Of a stretch of 64,000 nt of DNA, positions 1 through 10,578 are shown piece by piece. The stretch is taken from NCBI RefSeq assembly GCF_030445035.2, contig NC_080701.1:27372798-27436797 (forward strand), written 5' to 3'. The translations under genes and the position numbers were made by a program. Below the pieces are notes generated by a model. It made no database searches, was not told the DNA's origin, and worked only from the letters and a program-made list of their open reading frames with translations. Positions within the stretch are counted from its first letter, which is position 1; each line of letters starts with the position of its first letter. Origin of the DNA: Dasypus novemcinctus. Its lineage: Eukaryota; Chordata; Mammalia; Cingulata; Dasypodidae.

Positions 1-249
1 CAACTATAATTTGATCAACTATAACTCATCTTCCCTCCCCCTGAGAGCTAGGGATGGTTCTAATCTCCTTTCAGGAGGTCACACAGAGATGGGTTCTGAA
101 AAAAATTAGGGTTCTAGCAAGAAAAAAAAAAAACCATTGATTAGACAACTAACAGTATCTGCTTACACATACACACTTCCATCCCACTCGAATTAAAAAA
201 ACTCCTTACTTGGGCTTTCAAAATCCCCCCATATCCGAGACTCAGGTCA

Positions 250-615
250 CCTTCAGACTCTGCTCTTTTGTCCTGAGTGTCCTATGTTCTGGCCATAGTG
301 GATGACCATGCTCAGTACTTTCCATCTCTGCATTGCTGGCCATTCATGACTTCCCTCGTGCCATGCCCCTATTTTTCCTGCCGTCAAAATTCTACTCACC
401 TATCAAGAGTCAAAACACATTTCCCTTATGAAGCTGTCCATGGATAACTCAGGGATATCTCCTTTTGCCTTTTTTTGAATTCTTACAATATTGTGTTCTT
501 TCCCCATTAAATTTTAGTTTCTTGAAGCAAGGGCGTGCTTGGTCACTTCTGTAGTTCCCACAGTGCCTGGCACATGGTACCTACTCAATTAGAACTTGTT
601 GGATGAATGATGATT
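250..615 (+). repeat. L2 LINE 3' end fragment
   Basis: The end of this stretch reads like the 3' terminus of an ancient L2 element: CAGTGCCTGGCACATGGTA followed by a CTCAATTAGAACTTGTTGGATGAATGATG-like tail. The preceding 200 bases resemble the degenerate end of L2 ORF2 and its 3' UTR (TTCTTGAAGCAAGGGCGTG). It is old and non-functional. The left boundary is uncertain. Confidence 0.55.
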
Positions 616-857
616 TGATTAAAATGTTTTCTGGTTCCATGTTTACAAACAAGAAAAACACGTCTCATACAGAATGGGAAGCAATATTGGCAGTGTCTAG
701 TTTGAAGTCCAAGTGGCTTTTCAGATGCTCATGTGTGTGACCGTATACAACAAAGCACTTCCATGCACAGCTTTCACATACTCTAGTGGTTTGGAGCTAT
801 GTACCCCAGAAAAACAGTTCTTAAACTTAATCCATTCCTGTGGTAAGAATCCATTGT

Positions 858-1649
858 AATGGGAAGCAGATGTGGCTCAAGCAATTGGGCTCCCGTCTAC
901 CATATGGGAGGTCCAGGGTTTGATTCCCGGGGCCTCCTGGTGAAGGCAAGCTGGCCATGTGGTGAGCTGGAGCAGCAAGATGATGCAACAGAAACAGACA
1001 CAGAGGAGAGACAATAAGAGATGCAGCGGACCAGGGAGCTGAGGTGGTGCAAGAGTCTGAGTTCCTCTCTCCCACTCTGGAAATCCCAGGATCAGTTCCT
1101 CATGCTGCCTAAAGAGAAGACAAGGGGAAGTGGACTTGGCCCAATGGATAGGGCATCTGTCTACCACATGGGAGGTCCCCGGTTCAAACCCCGGGCCTCC
1201 TTGACCCGTGTGGGGCTGGCCCATGCGCAGTGCTGATGCGCACAAGGAGTGCCATGCCACGCAGGGGTGTCCCCTGCGTAGGGGAGCCCCATGCACAAGG
1301 AGTGAGCCCCATAAGAAGAGCCACCAGCGTGAAAGAAAGTGCAGCCTGTCCAAGAATGGCGCCGCCCACACGGAGAAATGACACAACAAGATGACGCAAC
1401 AAAAAGAAATACAGATTCCCGGTGCTGCTGATAAGGATAGAAGTGGTCACAGAAGAACACACAGTGAATGGACACAGAGAGCAGACAACTGGGGGGGAGG
1501 GGAGAGAAATAAATAAAAAAATAAATCTTAAAAAAAATAAAGAGAAGACAAGCAGACACAGGAGAATGCGCAGCGAATGGACACAGAGAGCAGACAACAT
1601 GGGTGTGTGTGTGTGTGTGTGTGTGTGAATAAATAAATCTTAAAAAAAA
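858..1649 (+). mobile_element. DAS-SINE (dimeric type), split by a second SINE
   Basis: A tRNA-like head (GGGAAGCAGATGTGGCTCAA, B box GGTTTGATTCC) starts the element, and AAATAAATAAATCTTAAAAA ends it. It is flanked by the 13-bp duplication AAGAATCCATTGT (845-857 and 1650-1662), which proves retroposition into the surrounding LTR. It is interrupted at 1125-1538 by a second SINE. Its pre-tail G-rich position has become a (GT)12 microsatellite at 1603-1627. SINEs are transcribed by RNA polymerase III and mobilised by L1; this copy is a fossil. Confidence 0.9.
1125..1538 (+). mobile_element. DAS-SINE (long type), nested
   Basis: The head GGGAAGTGGACTTGGCCCAA with B box GGTTCAAACCC is followed by the long GC-rich body typical of the second DAS type (GTGCTGATGCGCACAAGGAG) and an A-rich tail. 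It is bounded by the 14-bp target duplication AAAGAGAAGACAAG (1111-1124 and 1539-1552), which is itself sequence of the older SINE. Its insertion therefore postdates that copy. Confidence 0.92.
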
Positions 1650-2029
1650 AAGAATCCATTGTCAGTAGGACCATCTGATGAGGTTACTCCACTTAGGGTG
1701 TGGCCCAAGCCAATCAGGGTAGGTCTTAACCCTATCACTGGAGTATAATGAAATTCAGACAGATAGAGAGAAAGTCGGAGGAAGCAAGACGCTGAAGGTC
1801 AGCGGAGCACAGAAGAGAAGGGAGAGGCAGCATGTGTCTTGCCACGTCCTAAAGGAGCCCAGGACCAAGGATCACCAGCAGCCAGTCCCAGAACTAAAGA
1901 GTCTTTGGGGAGAACGCATGGCCTGAGATGGATTTTTTCCCAACCTGGAAATCATGAGCCATTAAATTCCCACTGTTTAAGCCGACTCATTGCTCGGGGC
2001 TTGCCTGAGCAGCAAAGAGAACTAAAACA

Positions 2030-3612
2030 GATCCATGTGGAAACAGAAAAGCAAATACTCTGGTTTGGTAAAGCTCACTTTCTACATGCTCCTCTTCTGC
2101 TTCACTGTGTCTTTTTCATGATTTCTTTACTATCGCACTTGGGGCTTTTCCTTTAGGCATTTTTTATCTTCGGTCTTATTCATTATGACTGCACCTACCC
2201 TTCCCCTCTTGAGCCATTTTTCCTTTTTAATGTTAATATTTTATACTGTAGCCCTTCTATTCTAATATCCTTGAGTGCATTTTTATGCATCCTCTTTCTA
2301 CTCTGGCTAATAAAGATACTTAAAGTTATGAGTGTCATTGAAACTTATTCTCCTTATTAATGGAGATTTTACCATCGTGTTTATAGCAGTAGGAGGGCAT
2401 TGAGGGAGTGAAAGTGGGGCAGGGCTTTGCAGATAATGACTTAAATGATACATGAACTATTTGAAAAATGCTTATAATGTTTGGAAGGAAAAAAAGTGAA
2501 AAAAAAAAGTAATTTAAAATAGTCTATCCATTAGAGTTAAAAAAAAGATTAGACTTGGAGGGTAAGTTAGAAGACCCATTCCTGGTAAACCATAAAGACT
2601 TGAGTAATCAAAGGGAAAATGTGTGAAACCAGTATTCTTACTCATAAATAAAATCCTGGGCGAGCTAGATCTGCACATCTGTGAATTAGTGCCAATACTG
2701 TGGGACTAAAAGACACCATCTTAGCTGATCTGTGTTTAGATATCTGGATTTTGTGTCAGGTGGGTGCTGAGCAGATGGAATTAGTTTCTGCTGCCGCATT
2801 GATCTTGCTTTTCTGTAGATAGCTCTCTAGCCCTTTTGTTTCCTTCTGGAGACAAGGGGAGCAGCACTGAAGTAGAATGGAAAAGTCGACCTGGGACGAA
2901 CTTGATGTACTAGATGGCTTTGATGTGAGATCTCAGTTATTGCCGGAAGCATTGCCCCAGGGAACTGCTCCAGGCTCCTGTCATTTGGAGAAGACAGCTC
3001 GGTGGTGGTGACATGAGAAGAGCACATTTTCTCCTTGTCATCCTCCACCGGGATGGACCCAGGGAGAAATGACATGAACAATTGAGAACGTGAACTTGAA
3101 AATACTACAAACTCATGCGTTGATTTTGATGTGCCTATTTAAAGATGTTAATGTAAAATACCCAGAAATGAAAAGCATCCCCTTTACAGCCAACACATAT
3201 TTTTTTGAGCCTCTACTATGTTCTATTTACAATGCTATGGAATGAGATCTTGAACTTGTAGGATTTTTTTTTTCCCCTAGAGGAACAAGTCTTACTTCTT
3301 TGGATCAAACATTATTTATTTTACTTATTTAAATGGAAACCGCTTTGGAACTATATTATATGTTTTCAAGATTTCTTAAGTAGGCTATGGGATATAATTA
3401 AACCCTATCTTAATGACTCACCACCGGTAGCATCTCCTGGCCGGTCTTTACGCATGCGTACAGCAGACCTCTCCCAGCTAATGAGCTCTCTGACTACACA
3501 GCACATTTGCTGTGATCTAGGAAATCAGATAACCTTTGTTATTAGAACTGTATTTAAAGTTAAGAGTCAACATGATGTGAGTGACCCCCTGAGTGTGTCT
3601 CTTGCAAAGTAG
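2030..3612. other. Unique DNA, no gene recognised
   Basis: AT-rich non-repetitive sequence. At 3190-3250 a short CCAACACATATTTTTTTGAG block resembles an L2/MIR minus-strand end. No splice-flanked coding exon, CpG cluster or long meaningful frame is visible on either strand. Confidence 0.5.
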
Positions 3613-3684
3613 TTTTTTTTTCTTAAGATTTGTTTTATTTATTCCCATCCCCTCATTGTTTGCATTTGCTGCATACTCATCATC

Positions 3685-4095
3685 TTTTTTAAAAAGATTT
3701 ATTTATTTATTTATTTCCTCCTCTTCCTCCTCCTTCAGCCCTGCTGTTTTTGCTGTCTGTGTTGTCTTCTCATTGTCTCTCCTCCAGGATTCACTGGGAT
3801 TCGTTCCTGCAGGCCTCTGATGGGGAGAGAGGTTCCCTGTCAATTGTGCCACCTCAGTTCCTGGTTTCTGCTGTGTTTCACTTTGACTCTCTCCTTGTCT
3901 CTCTTTTGATGTGTCATCATCTTGCTGCGTGACTCATTTGCACGGGGCACTGGCTCACCACGTGGGCACTTGTGCAGGCACTGGCTTGTGCAGGCATGCT
4001 TTCTCCTCTTTCTCCACCAGGAGGCCCCAGGGATTGAACCCAGTTCCTCCCACATGGTAGGTGGAAGTTCTGTCACTTGAGTCACATCTTCTTCC
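3685..4095 (-). mobile_element. DAS-SINE, middle layer of the nest
   Basis: It runs from an AAAAAGATTTATTTATTTAT tail complement to CACATCTTCTTCCC, with a B-box complement GGGATTGAACCC near 4031. Imperfect duplications of a TCATCATCTT/TCATCTTCTT stretch flank it. It inserted into the tail part of the outer SINE. Confidence 0.75.
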
Positions 4096-4110
4096 CTCAT
4101 CTTCTTCTTC

Positions 4111-4525
4111 TTTTTTTTTAAAGATTTATTTATTTCTCTCCCTTCTCTCCCCCACCCCTCCAGTCGTCTGCTCTCTGTGTCCATTCGCTGTGTGTTCTTC
4201 TGTGACTGTTTCTATCCTTATCAGTGGCACTGGGAATCTGTGTTTCTTTTTGTTGCGTCATCTTGTGCCAGCTCTCCATGTGTGCGGCACTATTCTTGGG
4301 CAGGCTGCACTTTCTTTTGCACTGGGTGGTTCTCATTACGGGGCACACTCCTTGTATATGGGGCTCCCCTATGGGGGGGACACCCCTGCGTGGCAGGGCA
4401 CTCCTTGCCCGCATCAGCACTGCACATGGGCCAGCTCCACATGGGTCAAGGAGGCCCAGGGTTTGAACCATGGACCTCCCATGTGGTAGGTGGATGCCCT
4501 ATCCATTGGGCCAAGTCTGCTTCCT
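4111..4525 (-). mobile_element. DAS-SINE (long type), third copy of the nest
   Basis: A tail complement with TTTAAAGATTTATTTATTTC starts the copy and GGGCCAAGTCTGCTTCC ends it. The target duplication TCATCTTCTT lies at 4097-4106 and again at 4526-4535. The GC-rich body GGGCAGGCTGCACTTTCTTT is well kept. Confidence 0.85.
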
Positions 4526-4770
4526 TCATCTTCTTTTTAGAGGCACTGGGAACTGAACCTGGGATCTCTGTTGTGGGAGGGAGGTGCCTAATCACTTGAT
4601 CCACCTCTGCTCCCTGCTTTGTTGATCTCTCATTATGTTTTCCTCCTTGTGTCTCTTTTTGTGTCAGCTCACTGTCTTGCTTGTCTTACTTAGGAGGCAC
4701 TGGGAACCAAACCTAGGCCCTCCCAGGTGGTAGGTGAAAGCTCAATCACTTGAGCCATATCTACTTCCTT

Positions 4771-5025
4771 CCATAGCTTTATATATTTATCTACTTTTAC
4801 TACATCACCAGCATATTAAGGAATCTTTATAATGTCCTCAGAACCTCAAATAACATTTTCTGAGTCCTAAATAATTATGTTTATGAAAAATGTTTAATTA
4901 CATAGGTACACTATGACTCAAAGCTAAAATCAATGTTGAAAATTTTCCCTGTTTTTGGTATTAAGTCCTTTTTAAATTTTTAAAATTCTTTTGGCTTACC
5001 AACAGTAATTTATTGGTTCAGGCAG
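4771..5025. other. Unique DNA, nothing recognised
   Basis: AT-rich intergenic sequence with no recognisable repeat, exon or regulatory cluster. Confidence 0.4.
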
Positions 5026-5541
5026 TGTAGCAGTTTGACATTGTTTATGAATTCCAAAAATAGTTATTGGATTATGTTTGTATGCTGGTCTGTACTTTGG
5101 CATGATTAAATTATGATTAGGGCTTTGACTGGGTCATGTCAGTAGGATAAAATTACATGGCAGAGCAGAATAGTCAGTTGGAGTTTTGATGCTGGAGTTT
5201 TGAGTTGGAGCCTGGGAAGTAAGCACAAAGAAGAGCAGAGCAACTGAGCCCAGAGAGAATCGAGTCCAGGGAGAGAGACAGAGCCGGTCACCTGATAGTC
5301 TACAGCTGGCCTTGTGGAGAAAACAGAGGACCTGAGCCTGGAGAGAAATGAGCCCCAGGAAGAGAGGAACCCAGGAAGCCTGAACCCTGGCAGACATCAG
5401 TAGCTATCTTGGTCCAACACGTGGCAAAGATGAGGAAAGTAACTCACACTTTATGGCCTGGTAACTGTAAGCTTCTACCCTTTATAAAAGCCAATAGATT
5501 TCTCATATTTTGCATCAGCACCCCTACGGCCGACTAATTCA
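5026..5541 (+). mobile_element. Solo LTR of a xenarthran ERVL/MaLR-like family (copy 1)
   Basis: It starts TGTAGCAGTTTGACATTG and ends GGCCGACTAATTCA, the TG...CA layout of LTRs. Near the end it has ACCCTTTATAAAAGCCAATA, the U5/poly(A) region shape of MaLR LTRs. Two minus-strand copies of the same family occur at 14416 and 20695 and share both termini. It is flanked on both sides by ordinary DNA with no internal viral genes, so it is solo. Confidence 0.65.
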
Positions 5542-6080
5542 GGGGGCTAGCATCCCAAATCCAGGCCATGTTTTCTCCCCGAAGTCTGCAGGGTTCTCGT
5601 GCTGGTTCACCACAATCCTTGGGGCTCTTGACTGGCATCTCTGCTGCAGTCATGTGGCCACCTTTGCCTTTGGGTCTGCTCTTCTGGTCTCTGCTGGCTT
5701 CTGGCTTCTTCCTTTGACTTTCCCTGACTTGTCGTAAGTCCTAAACATTGGATTTTACATCTGGCTTGGGTGTTCAACCTGGTTATTCTAGTCCTTTGGT
5801 CTCTGAAGTCTAAAGGTTCCCATTCTTCTACGAGTTTTGCTGTCTCAATTCTGCTGGGCATCATTAAGAAACGGGAGCTGCAGAGAGAAGTAGGTTGTTC
5901 TTCTCACCCCATACGCTGCTGTCTTCCTTACCGACGGAAGCTGAGGCTGACTCTGACCTTGCTTTGTAATAGCTACCCCAAAAGCCAATAATCCAAAGAC
6001 TCTTATATATAGCCTATCTTTTCTCATATACAATTACTAAAATTTCATGGCTTTATTTGATCACTTTTTCATATCCCGTA
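5542..6080. other. Unique DNA, no gene recognised
   Basis: No repeat head or tail and no exon-like structure is visible. The open frames here (about 75-85 codons) lack any recognisable domain and have no splice-site support. Confidence 0.4.
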
Positions 6081-6336
6081 TTTTTTTTTAATCCTCCCCC
6101 CTTGCGGCTTGCTTGCTGTCTGCTCTCTGTGTCCATTTGCTGCGTGCTCTTCTGTGTTTTTGCTTGTCTCCCCTTTTTGTTGCGCTGCCTTGCTGAGTCG
6201 GCTCTCCATGGCATCTGCGGGCTGGGGGGTACTCCACAGCGTGCGGATGAGCCTGCCTTCATGAGGCCCCGGGACGCAAACTGAGGGCCTCCCACATGGT
6301 AGACGGAGCTCATCTGATTGAGCCACAGCCGCTTCC
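6081..6336 (-). mobile_element. DAS-SINE, short monomeric type
   Basis: A poly-T stretch, then TGTCTGCTCTCTGTGTCCAT, ends with the head complement ATTGAGCCACAGCCGCTTCCC. It is about 255 bases and lacks the long GC-rich body of the other type. The B-box complement is degraded, so it is an older or divergent subfamily. Confidence 0.8.
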
Positions 6337-7939
6337 CTCACCTCCCTTATTTTTCCATGCATTCATTATTGTCAAAATGTATCCTGGGGAACCAAACTCT
6401 TAGTTAGCATTGGCACGATGACTATGGATATGCTGATATACCCTGAGAAGATGCATATTTATATGTACATTGCTTTCCTGATGTACCAGTGTCCTAAATG
6501 AGAAAGTTTGGAAAATGGTAACCTCGGGTATCTTTCCAAGTGTGTTAAGAGCCTCTACAGGAAATGTAATCGATCCTGAAGTGATCTCCTGTTTCTTCTA
6601 GATGACTGAAATTGGGACAGTTGCAGCAACGGGGTGCCTCCTCCACCCTCGCCAAGCCAGGCCATGGAAGCATAGACTCTGAGCCAAATAGTTGGAGCGC
6701 CCGGCCAAGGCACAAGGCAGCGCCTACTCCATCCTCGTGGCTTAACTTCCAAGCCAGATTCTATCCCTAAACCTTATCATAGAGAAACTCTGGACACATC
6801 ACTAAGAGTGGAGATGGGAGGCACTTCAGGAGAGGAAACAGAATAAACACCTATCAATACATGGAGGTGCAGGAATGTTTTGGTGAGGACTGGAAGAGGT
6901 TCCTTGGTCATCCAGAGTCCTTGATTGGATTGTGGAATCTCTAACCTTCACACAACTCAAAAATAACGAACCTTCCACTTCCACGCCATCTCCGCCATCT
7001 GCAAAAGGTCATATGATTCCCTTCCGAGGTTGTTGTGCACTAAGAAAGGCCTTGAATCTGCACATGTGTAGTGTGTTTATTTATTACGTCACTTACCCAG
7101 CGGCATCTTTTTGGCATGAACAAAGGAGACGCTGTATTTTTCATTCATTTGGTTAACACCTGATTCTTGGCTCACTCCCCAGTTCCCAAGGAGTTGCTTG
7201 GGGACCTCAAGTCACAAGGGTGAGCCACTCACTGTGGGGGTGGAGGAATGGGGTGGGGTGGGGGGGAGAGTGGGTGGGGAGATGGGGTGGCGTGGGACAG
7301 AGCCCTTCCCTCTTCGCCCAGGTCCCAGGGCCATGTGGGTTGGGAGTAAGAGTGGGAAGCAAGATCTGCTTGCGGACTGCCTCCTGCAGGTGACTTGGTG
7401 CATAATGGAAAGCCAGCTGCTTCCGGGCACTGCCCGCTGCCTCCAGGACTACTACCCTGTAAAGGCTGGTGCCTGCAAATCTCCCAGAAGGGGACTCTGA
7501 TCACTCTGAAGGAGCACTGCACCAGAAAGCAAAGCACTGGCTTCCGGTGGTGGCGCTTGCAAGCGGCCGAGCTGCCCTCCCGGGAGAGCACTGCCCTCTC
7601 CCAGCGCTAGCTCGGATCCCGCCCGCGTCTCCTTCATCATCCTGAGAATCGAGGATCCCAGTACCCCCCAACTCCCGCTCCCTCCAAGAAGCGCTGAAGG
7701 TCGCACCAGGCCCATCCTATGTTCAGCCCTTTCGCCTGCTGTGTTTCTGTCCCCACCGCCCTCCTTCCCATTTCTCTCCTGGGCCTCCCGTGGCCGTCAG
7801 GGGTCCCCCCCAGACGCCACCTCCTCCGAGAGATGGGCCCCCGAGCTAAAAGGGTTTCTGCTGCAAATATAAGATCTCGAGTGAAGGCGCTGTAATTTAC
7901 CAGGGCAGCAGAGAGCCGCCGAAGCAGCCATTCTCCGAA
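6337..7939. promoter_or_regulatory. Upstream flank of the CpG island; unique DNA
   Basis: This non-repetitive sequence lies directly upstream of the island. It contains a bZIP/CRE-type octamer TTACGTCA at 7084-7091 in an AT-rich, conserved-looking block (6900-7160). A G-rich run lies at 7240-7290 (several GGGG groups, possible G-quadruplex). GC rises from about 7540 toward the island. No exon was recognised. Regulatory function is inferred from position only. Confidence 0.35.
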
Positions 7940-9060
7940 GGGCCATTTAAACCGTTTGCATCCAACTTTCTGCCCAGGGGGGCGAGGGCAGCCCAGGGGG
8001 CTCTCCAAGGGAAACAGAGAAGGGGCGTGGGCGCGCTGGGGACCCCCGTCCTCAAAGAGGAAGGCCACGTTGCTTGGGGCGAATCCGGTCCCCGAGCACC
8101 CTCTGCTGAGGCCAGGGGCCCGCCCGGGCGCCCGCGGCTGCTGCGCGTCTCGGTGCCCCCAGCCCCGGGCCCGGGGAGGCCGGGGCACCCCGCTCCCAGG
8201 GCAGGGAGCGCCCCCCGGGGGCGAGGCCGGCGCCCGCGCGGGGAGCGGCGGCCGAGCGCGGGGCCCTGGCGGCGGTTCCGCGCGCGCTCCCCGCCCCCTC
8301 GAGTCCCTGGAGGCTCCGCGGCTGCGGGGCGCGGGAGGTGGAGCCGGGCCCGCGGCCGCCGCGCAGCGCGGAAAGTTCGGCGGCGGCGGCGGGAGCGGCA
8401 GCAGCCGCCGCGGCCCGCGAGCCCGAGCACGCCTGGCGGGTGAGTCGGGGCCGGTCCCCGCGCGGGGGCGTCGGGGCGGCGGGCTCCCCCCGTGTCCCCC
8501 GCGGGGTGGCTCCCGCAGCCGGCGCGCAGGGCGCGGCGCCCGGCCTCCCGCGGGCGCGGGGCTGCGGGCGCGGGGTGGGGGCTCCGCCCGGGGCGGCCGG
8601 CTGGGCGCTGCGGTGCCCTCCGGGGCGGCGCGCCCGGGGCGCGGGGCGGGGCGGCCGAGCTGCGGGCCCCTCCGCGGGGCTCCGCGCGGCTCCGCGGGGC
8701 TCCGCGCACCTTCTCGGGGCCTTCGATGCATTTCTCAGACATCCGCTACCGAGTCCCCTTGACACCTGCCCGCGCGGCGGTGGCGCTTCTGCTGTTGCGT
8801 TAGGGTGGCCGCGATGGAGAGGGTGGCGGGGGCGTGCCGAGGGGGGCGGGGGGGCGGGGGGCGCAGCGTGTTCTCGTGCCGCGGTGGAAGGGTCCGAGGG
8901 CCACTGCGACCCGAGGAGGTCCGGAGGAAGTGTTTTGGGCGGTCGGAGGAGAGCCACGCTTGGGGTGGGGGGTGGGGGGTGGGGCGGGGAGCGCGGGCCG
9001 GGGGCGGAAGGCGGCACGAGGCGGAGGCCAAGTTGCCGGTGGCCGCGCCGCTTCCTGCAC
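7940..9060. promoter_or_regulatory. CpG island, probable TATA-less promoter
   Basis: Very high GC and dense CpG dinucleotides across more than 1 kb contrast with the CpG-poor remainder of the window. GC is highest at about 8200-8720 (runs such as GGCGGCGGCGG and CCGCCGCGGCCCGCG). There is no TATA box in the core. Such islands in mammals mark promoters of housekeeping or developmental genes. A consensus 5' splice site inside it (8439/8440) gives the likely direction of transcription as plus. Bidirectional activity cannot be excluded. The gene was not identified. Confidence 0.75.
8290..8439 (+). other. Putative 5' UTR first exon ending at a consensus splice donor
   Basis: The exon end is defined by GGCGG|GTGAGTCGGGG, a match to the donor consensus G|GTRAGT, with the first intron base at 8440. 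The exon body is GC-rich (AAAGTTCGGCGGCGG, then CAGCAGCCGCC) with no ATG-initiated frame worth calling. It would be an untranslated first exon, common for genes with CpG-island promoters and long first introns. The start is a guess because no transcription start can be seen. No matching acceptor or coding exon was recognised downstream in this window, so gene identity is unknown. Confidence 0.45.
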
Positions 9061-9867
9061 CTGCCCTCCCGTCAAAAGATTTTGAAGTTTATCTTCTCAT
9101 CGCAGAGCCCAGAAAGAAGGGTGGGAGAGGAAAAGGGGTTAACAGCCCCGCACATGCGAAAAAGAGGGCCCTGGAACATGCTGATAAATGCAAGGCGAGT
9201 AAATGAGAGCGGTGCCTTCGCAAACTCCACTTTTATTGGGATTTTCAAAGCCTTGGCGCAGCTTTGACTTGAATGCCGCTAGATGGGTCCGGATAATAAA
9301 GACAATGAACGAGACTTTCACGACTGATTTTTTTTTTTTTTTTTTTTTTTTTTTACTAGAGATTCAGATGGTATTATACCGGGTTTCTTTGGACTTTGCT
9401 AACATTGTTCATACAAGAAAGTCATGATTATCGTGGTGCCACTTCCACAATGAGCATCTTTAACCCCCGTATGGTGTTGTCGTGCTGCTGATTGGGAGGA
9501 GAACAGTGTTTCAGACATGGACATAGAGGCATAAAACGAAGACTAACTTATGCCCTAGGCATAAAAAAATAATTTGAACACATGTAATAGTGTATATTGT
9601 GGTATGGCATCCTGTGTTGTGTTCCCAGAGAATGTCAGTTCCTGGAAAGCAAGGGATGGGCCATCTCCCTTGTAGGAACCCCATAAATATTTAATAATTC
9701 CTCTGCATTCAGCTGCCACGTGATGTGGACTCTAAATAATACAGCACTGGAATGCTTTAATTCCGTTCGTCTTTGTGTTCCAAATCGCATATGAACCTTT
9801 GTAAACTGAAGTAATGGCGTTCGAAGCAAAATCTCAAACATCTGGAATCGCCGGTTTACCCAAGAGT
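9061..9867. other. Downstream island shore and unique DNA
   Basis: After the island the sequence becomes AT-rich. A 20-plus T tract lies at about 9329-9353. A short L2-like piece (TCAGTTCCTGGAAAGCAAGG) lies at about 9600-9700. No exon is supported. In the gene model this is the start of intron 1. Confidence 0.4.
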
Positions 9868-10080
9868 GAAATGAGCATGTGCTTTGGGGATTTGCAGAGA
9901 CCTGGGCTCCAAGCAGCATCTTCTGTTAATTAACCATATGACCATGGGCAACTCACCCAGCTTTAGGGTCCTAATTCGTGAAGTGCCAGTGATACTCCTG
10001 GCCATAAAGAGATGTCTGGCAGGTGGAATAACATTCAGGAACTTCTCCCAGTGCCTGGAGTCCTTTAAGTGCTCCTAAAA
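9868..10080 (+). repeat. MIR SINE
   Basis: The sequence follows the MIR consensus order: GAGACCTGGGCTCCAAGC, ACCATATGACCATGGGCAA, TTAGGGTCCTAATTCGTGAA, and a 3' part with TCTCCCAGTGCCTGGAGTC. It is an ancient tRNA-derived SINE, heavily mutated. Confidence 0.65.
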
Positions 10081-10194
10081 AATGTTGTCTCCTGTCCTTA
10101 AATGTTGTTTCCTTTACTGGCAGGAACCCCCATCTCTGGCATGTTTCAGCACATTTTTCTATTTTAGGATGCCTTCTATGCAGTTCTACCATTC

Positions 10195-10300
10195 ATTCCT
10201 TCCTTCACTCACTCACCCATCCGTCTTTTATTGAACAACTTTCGACGCTGCCCTGCATGGGAATGCGCAAATGGGGAGCTGACACTTAGGGGGTGGACGA
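10195..10300 (-). repeat. L2/MIR 3' end fragment
   Basis: CATTCATTCCTTCCTTCACT followed by TTTTATTGAACAACTTTCGA resembles the complement of an L2 3' terminus (TTTATTGAGCACC-type). It is short and degenerate. Confidence 0.4.
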
Positions 10301-10499
10301 GGCTTCAGTCTTTTCCTCTTGGTGAGGTTCCATCATAAGGTCAGAGGATGGTGAGTGATATTTCCCAGTCTTCAGGTTGTTCTAGCTCTGTCCTTAGTGG
10401 AATGCTACTGCACTGAGAAGATACAACAAGAAGCGCTGTGATATGAGTCCTCACAGGTTTTTAAAAAGGTCTTCTAAAATGCGAGATCTCATCTTTCCT

Positions 10500-10578
10500 G
10501 TTCGCCCCTGGAACTCCTTTTCCAGCTCAGCACCTGGCACGGTGTAAGGGCTCAATGAATAAGTGTTGGTTTGAAATA
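10500..10578 (+). repeat. MIR/L2 3' end fragment
   Basis: CAGCACCTGGCACGGTGTAA then GGGCTCAATGAATAAGTGTTG matches the conserved 3' terminus shared by MIR and L2. Confidence 0.55.

Larger units (their letters stand above)
786..2029 (+). mobile_element. Solo LTR, MaLR/ERVL-like, interrupted by nested SINEs
   Basis: The LTR begins near TGGTTTGGAGCTATGTACCC and ends AGAGAACTAAAACA. A polyadenylation-like TTAAATTCCCACTGTTTAAG precedes the end, the layout of mammalian MaLR LTRs. About 790 bases in the middle (858-1649) are a later DAS-SINE insertion, so the LTR itself is about 430 bases. No internal retroviral sequence adjoins it, so it is a solo LTR. No clear 5-bp target duplication was found. 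The family name is not certain; the sequence suggests a xenarthran MaLR relative. Confidence 0.6.
3613..4770 (-). mobile_element. DAS-SINE (outer copy) split by two later SINEs
   Basis: The poly-T tail complement starts at 3613. The SINE body resumes at about 4536 (TTTAGAGGCACTGGGAACTG) and ends with the head complement TTGAGCCATATCTACTTCC. The interior is occupied by two further minus-strand DAS-SINEs. Together they form a three-copy nest, all in the same orientation. Confidence 0.8.

Noticed and set aside
7088..7100. Minus-strand splice donor (complement GGGTAAGTG) that might end an antisense first exon from the island
   Set aside because: The exon would have to be over 800 bases from the island, and no other support exists.
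7637..8731. Long minus-strand frame (364 codons) and overlapping frames on both strands in the CpG island
   Set aside because: Very GC-rich DNA has few stop codons by chance. Six overlapping frames on both strands are Pro/Arg/Gly/Ala-rich without any domain.
8338..9267. 309-codon plus-strand frame
   Set aside because: It crosses the consensus donor at 8439 and runs into intronic-type DNA. It is low complexity and lacks a domain.
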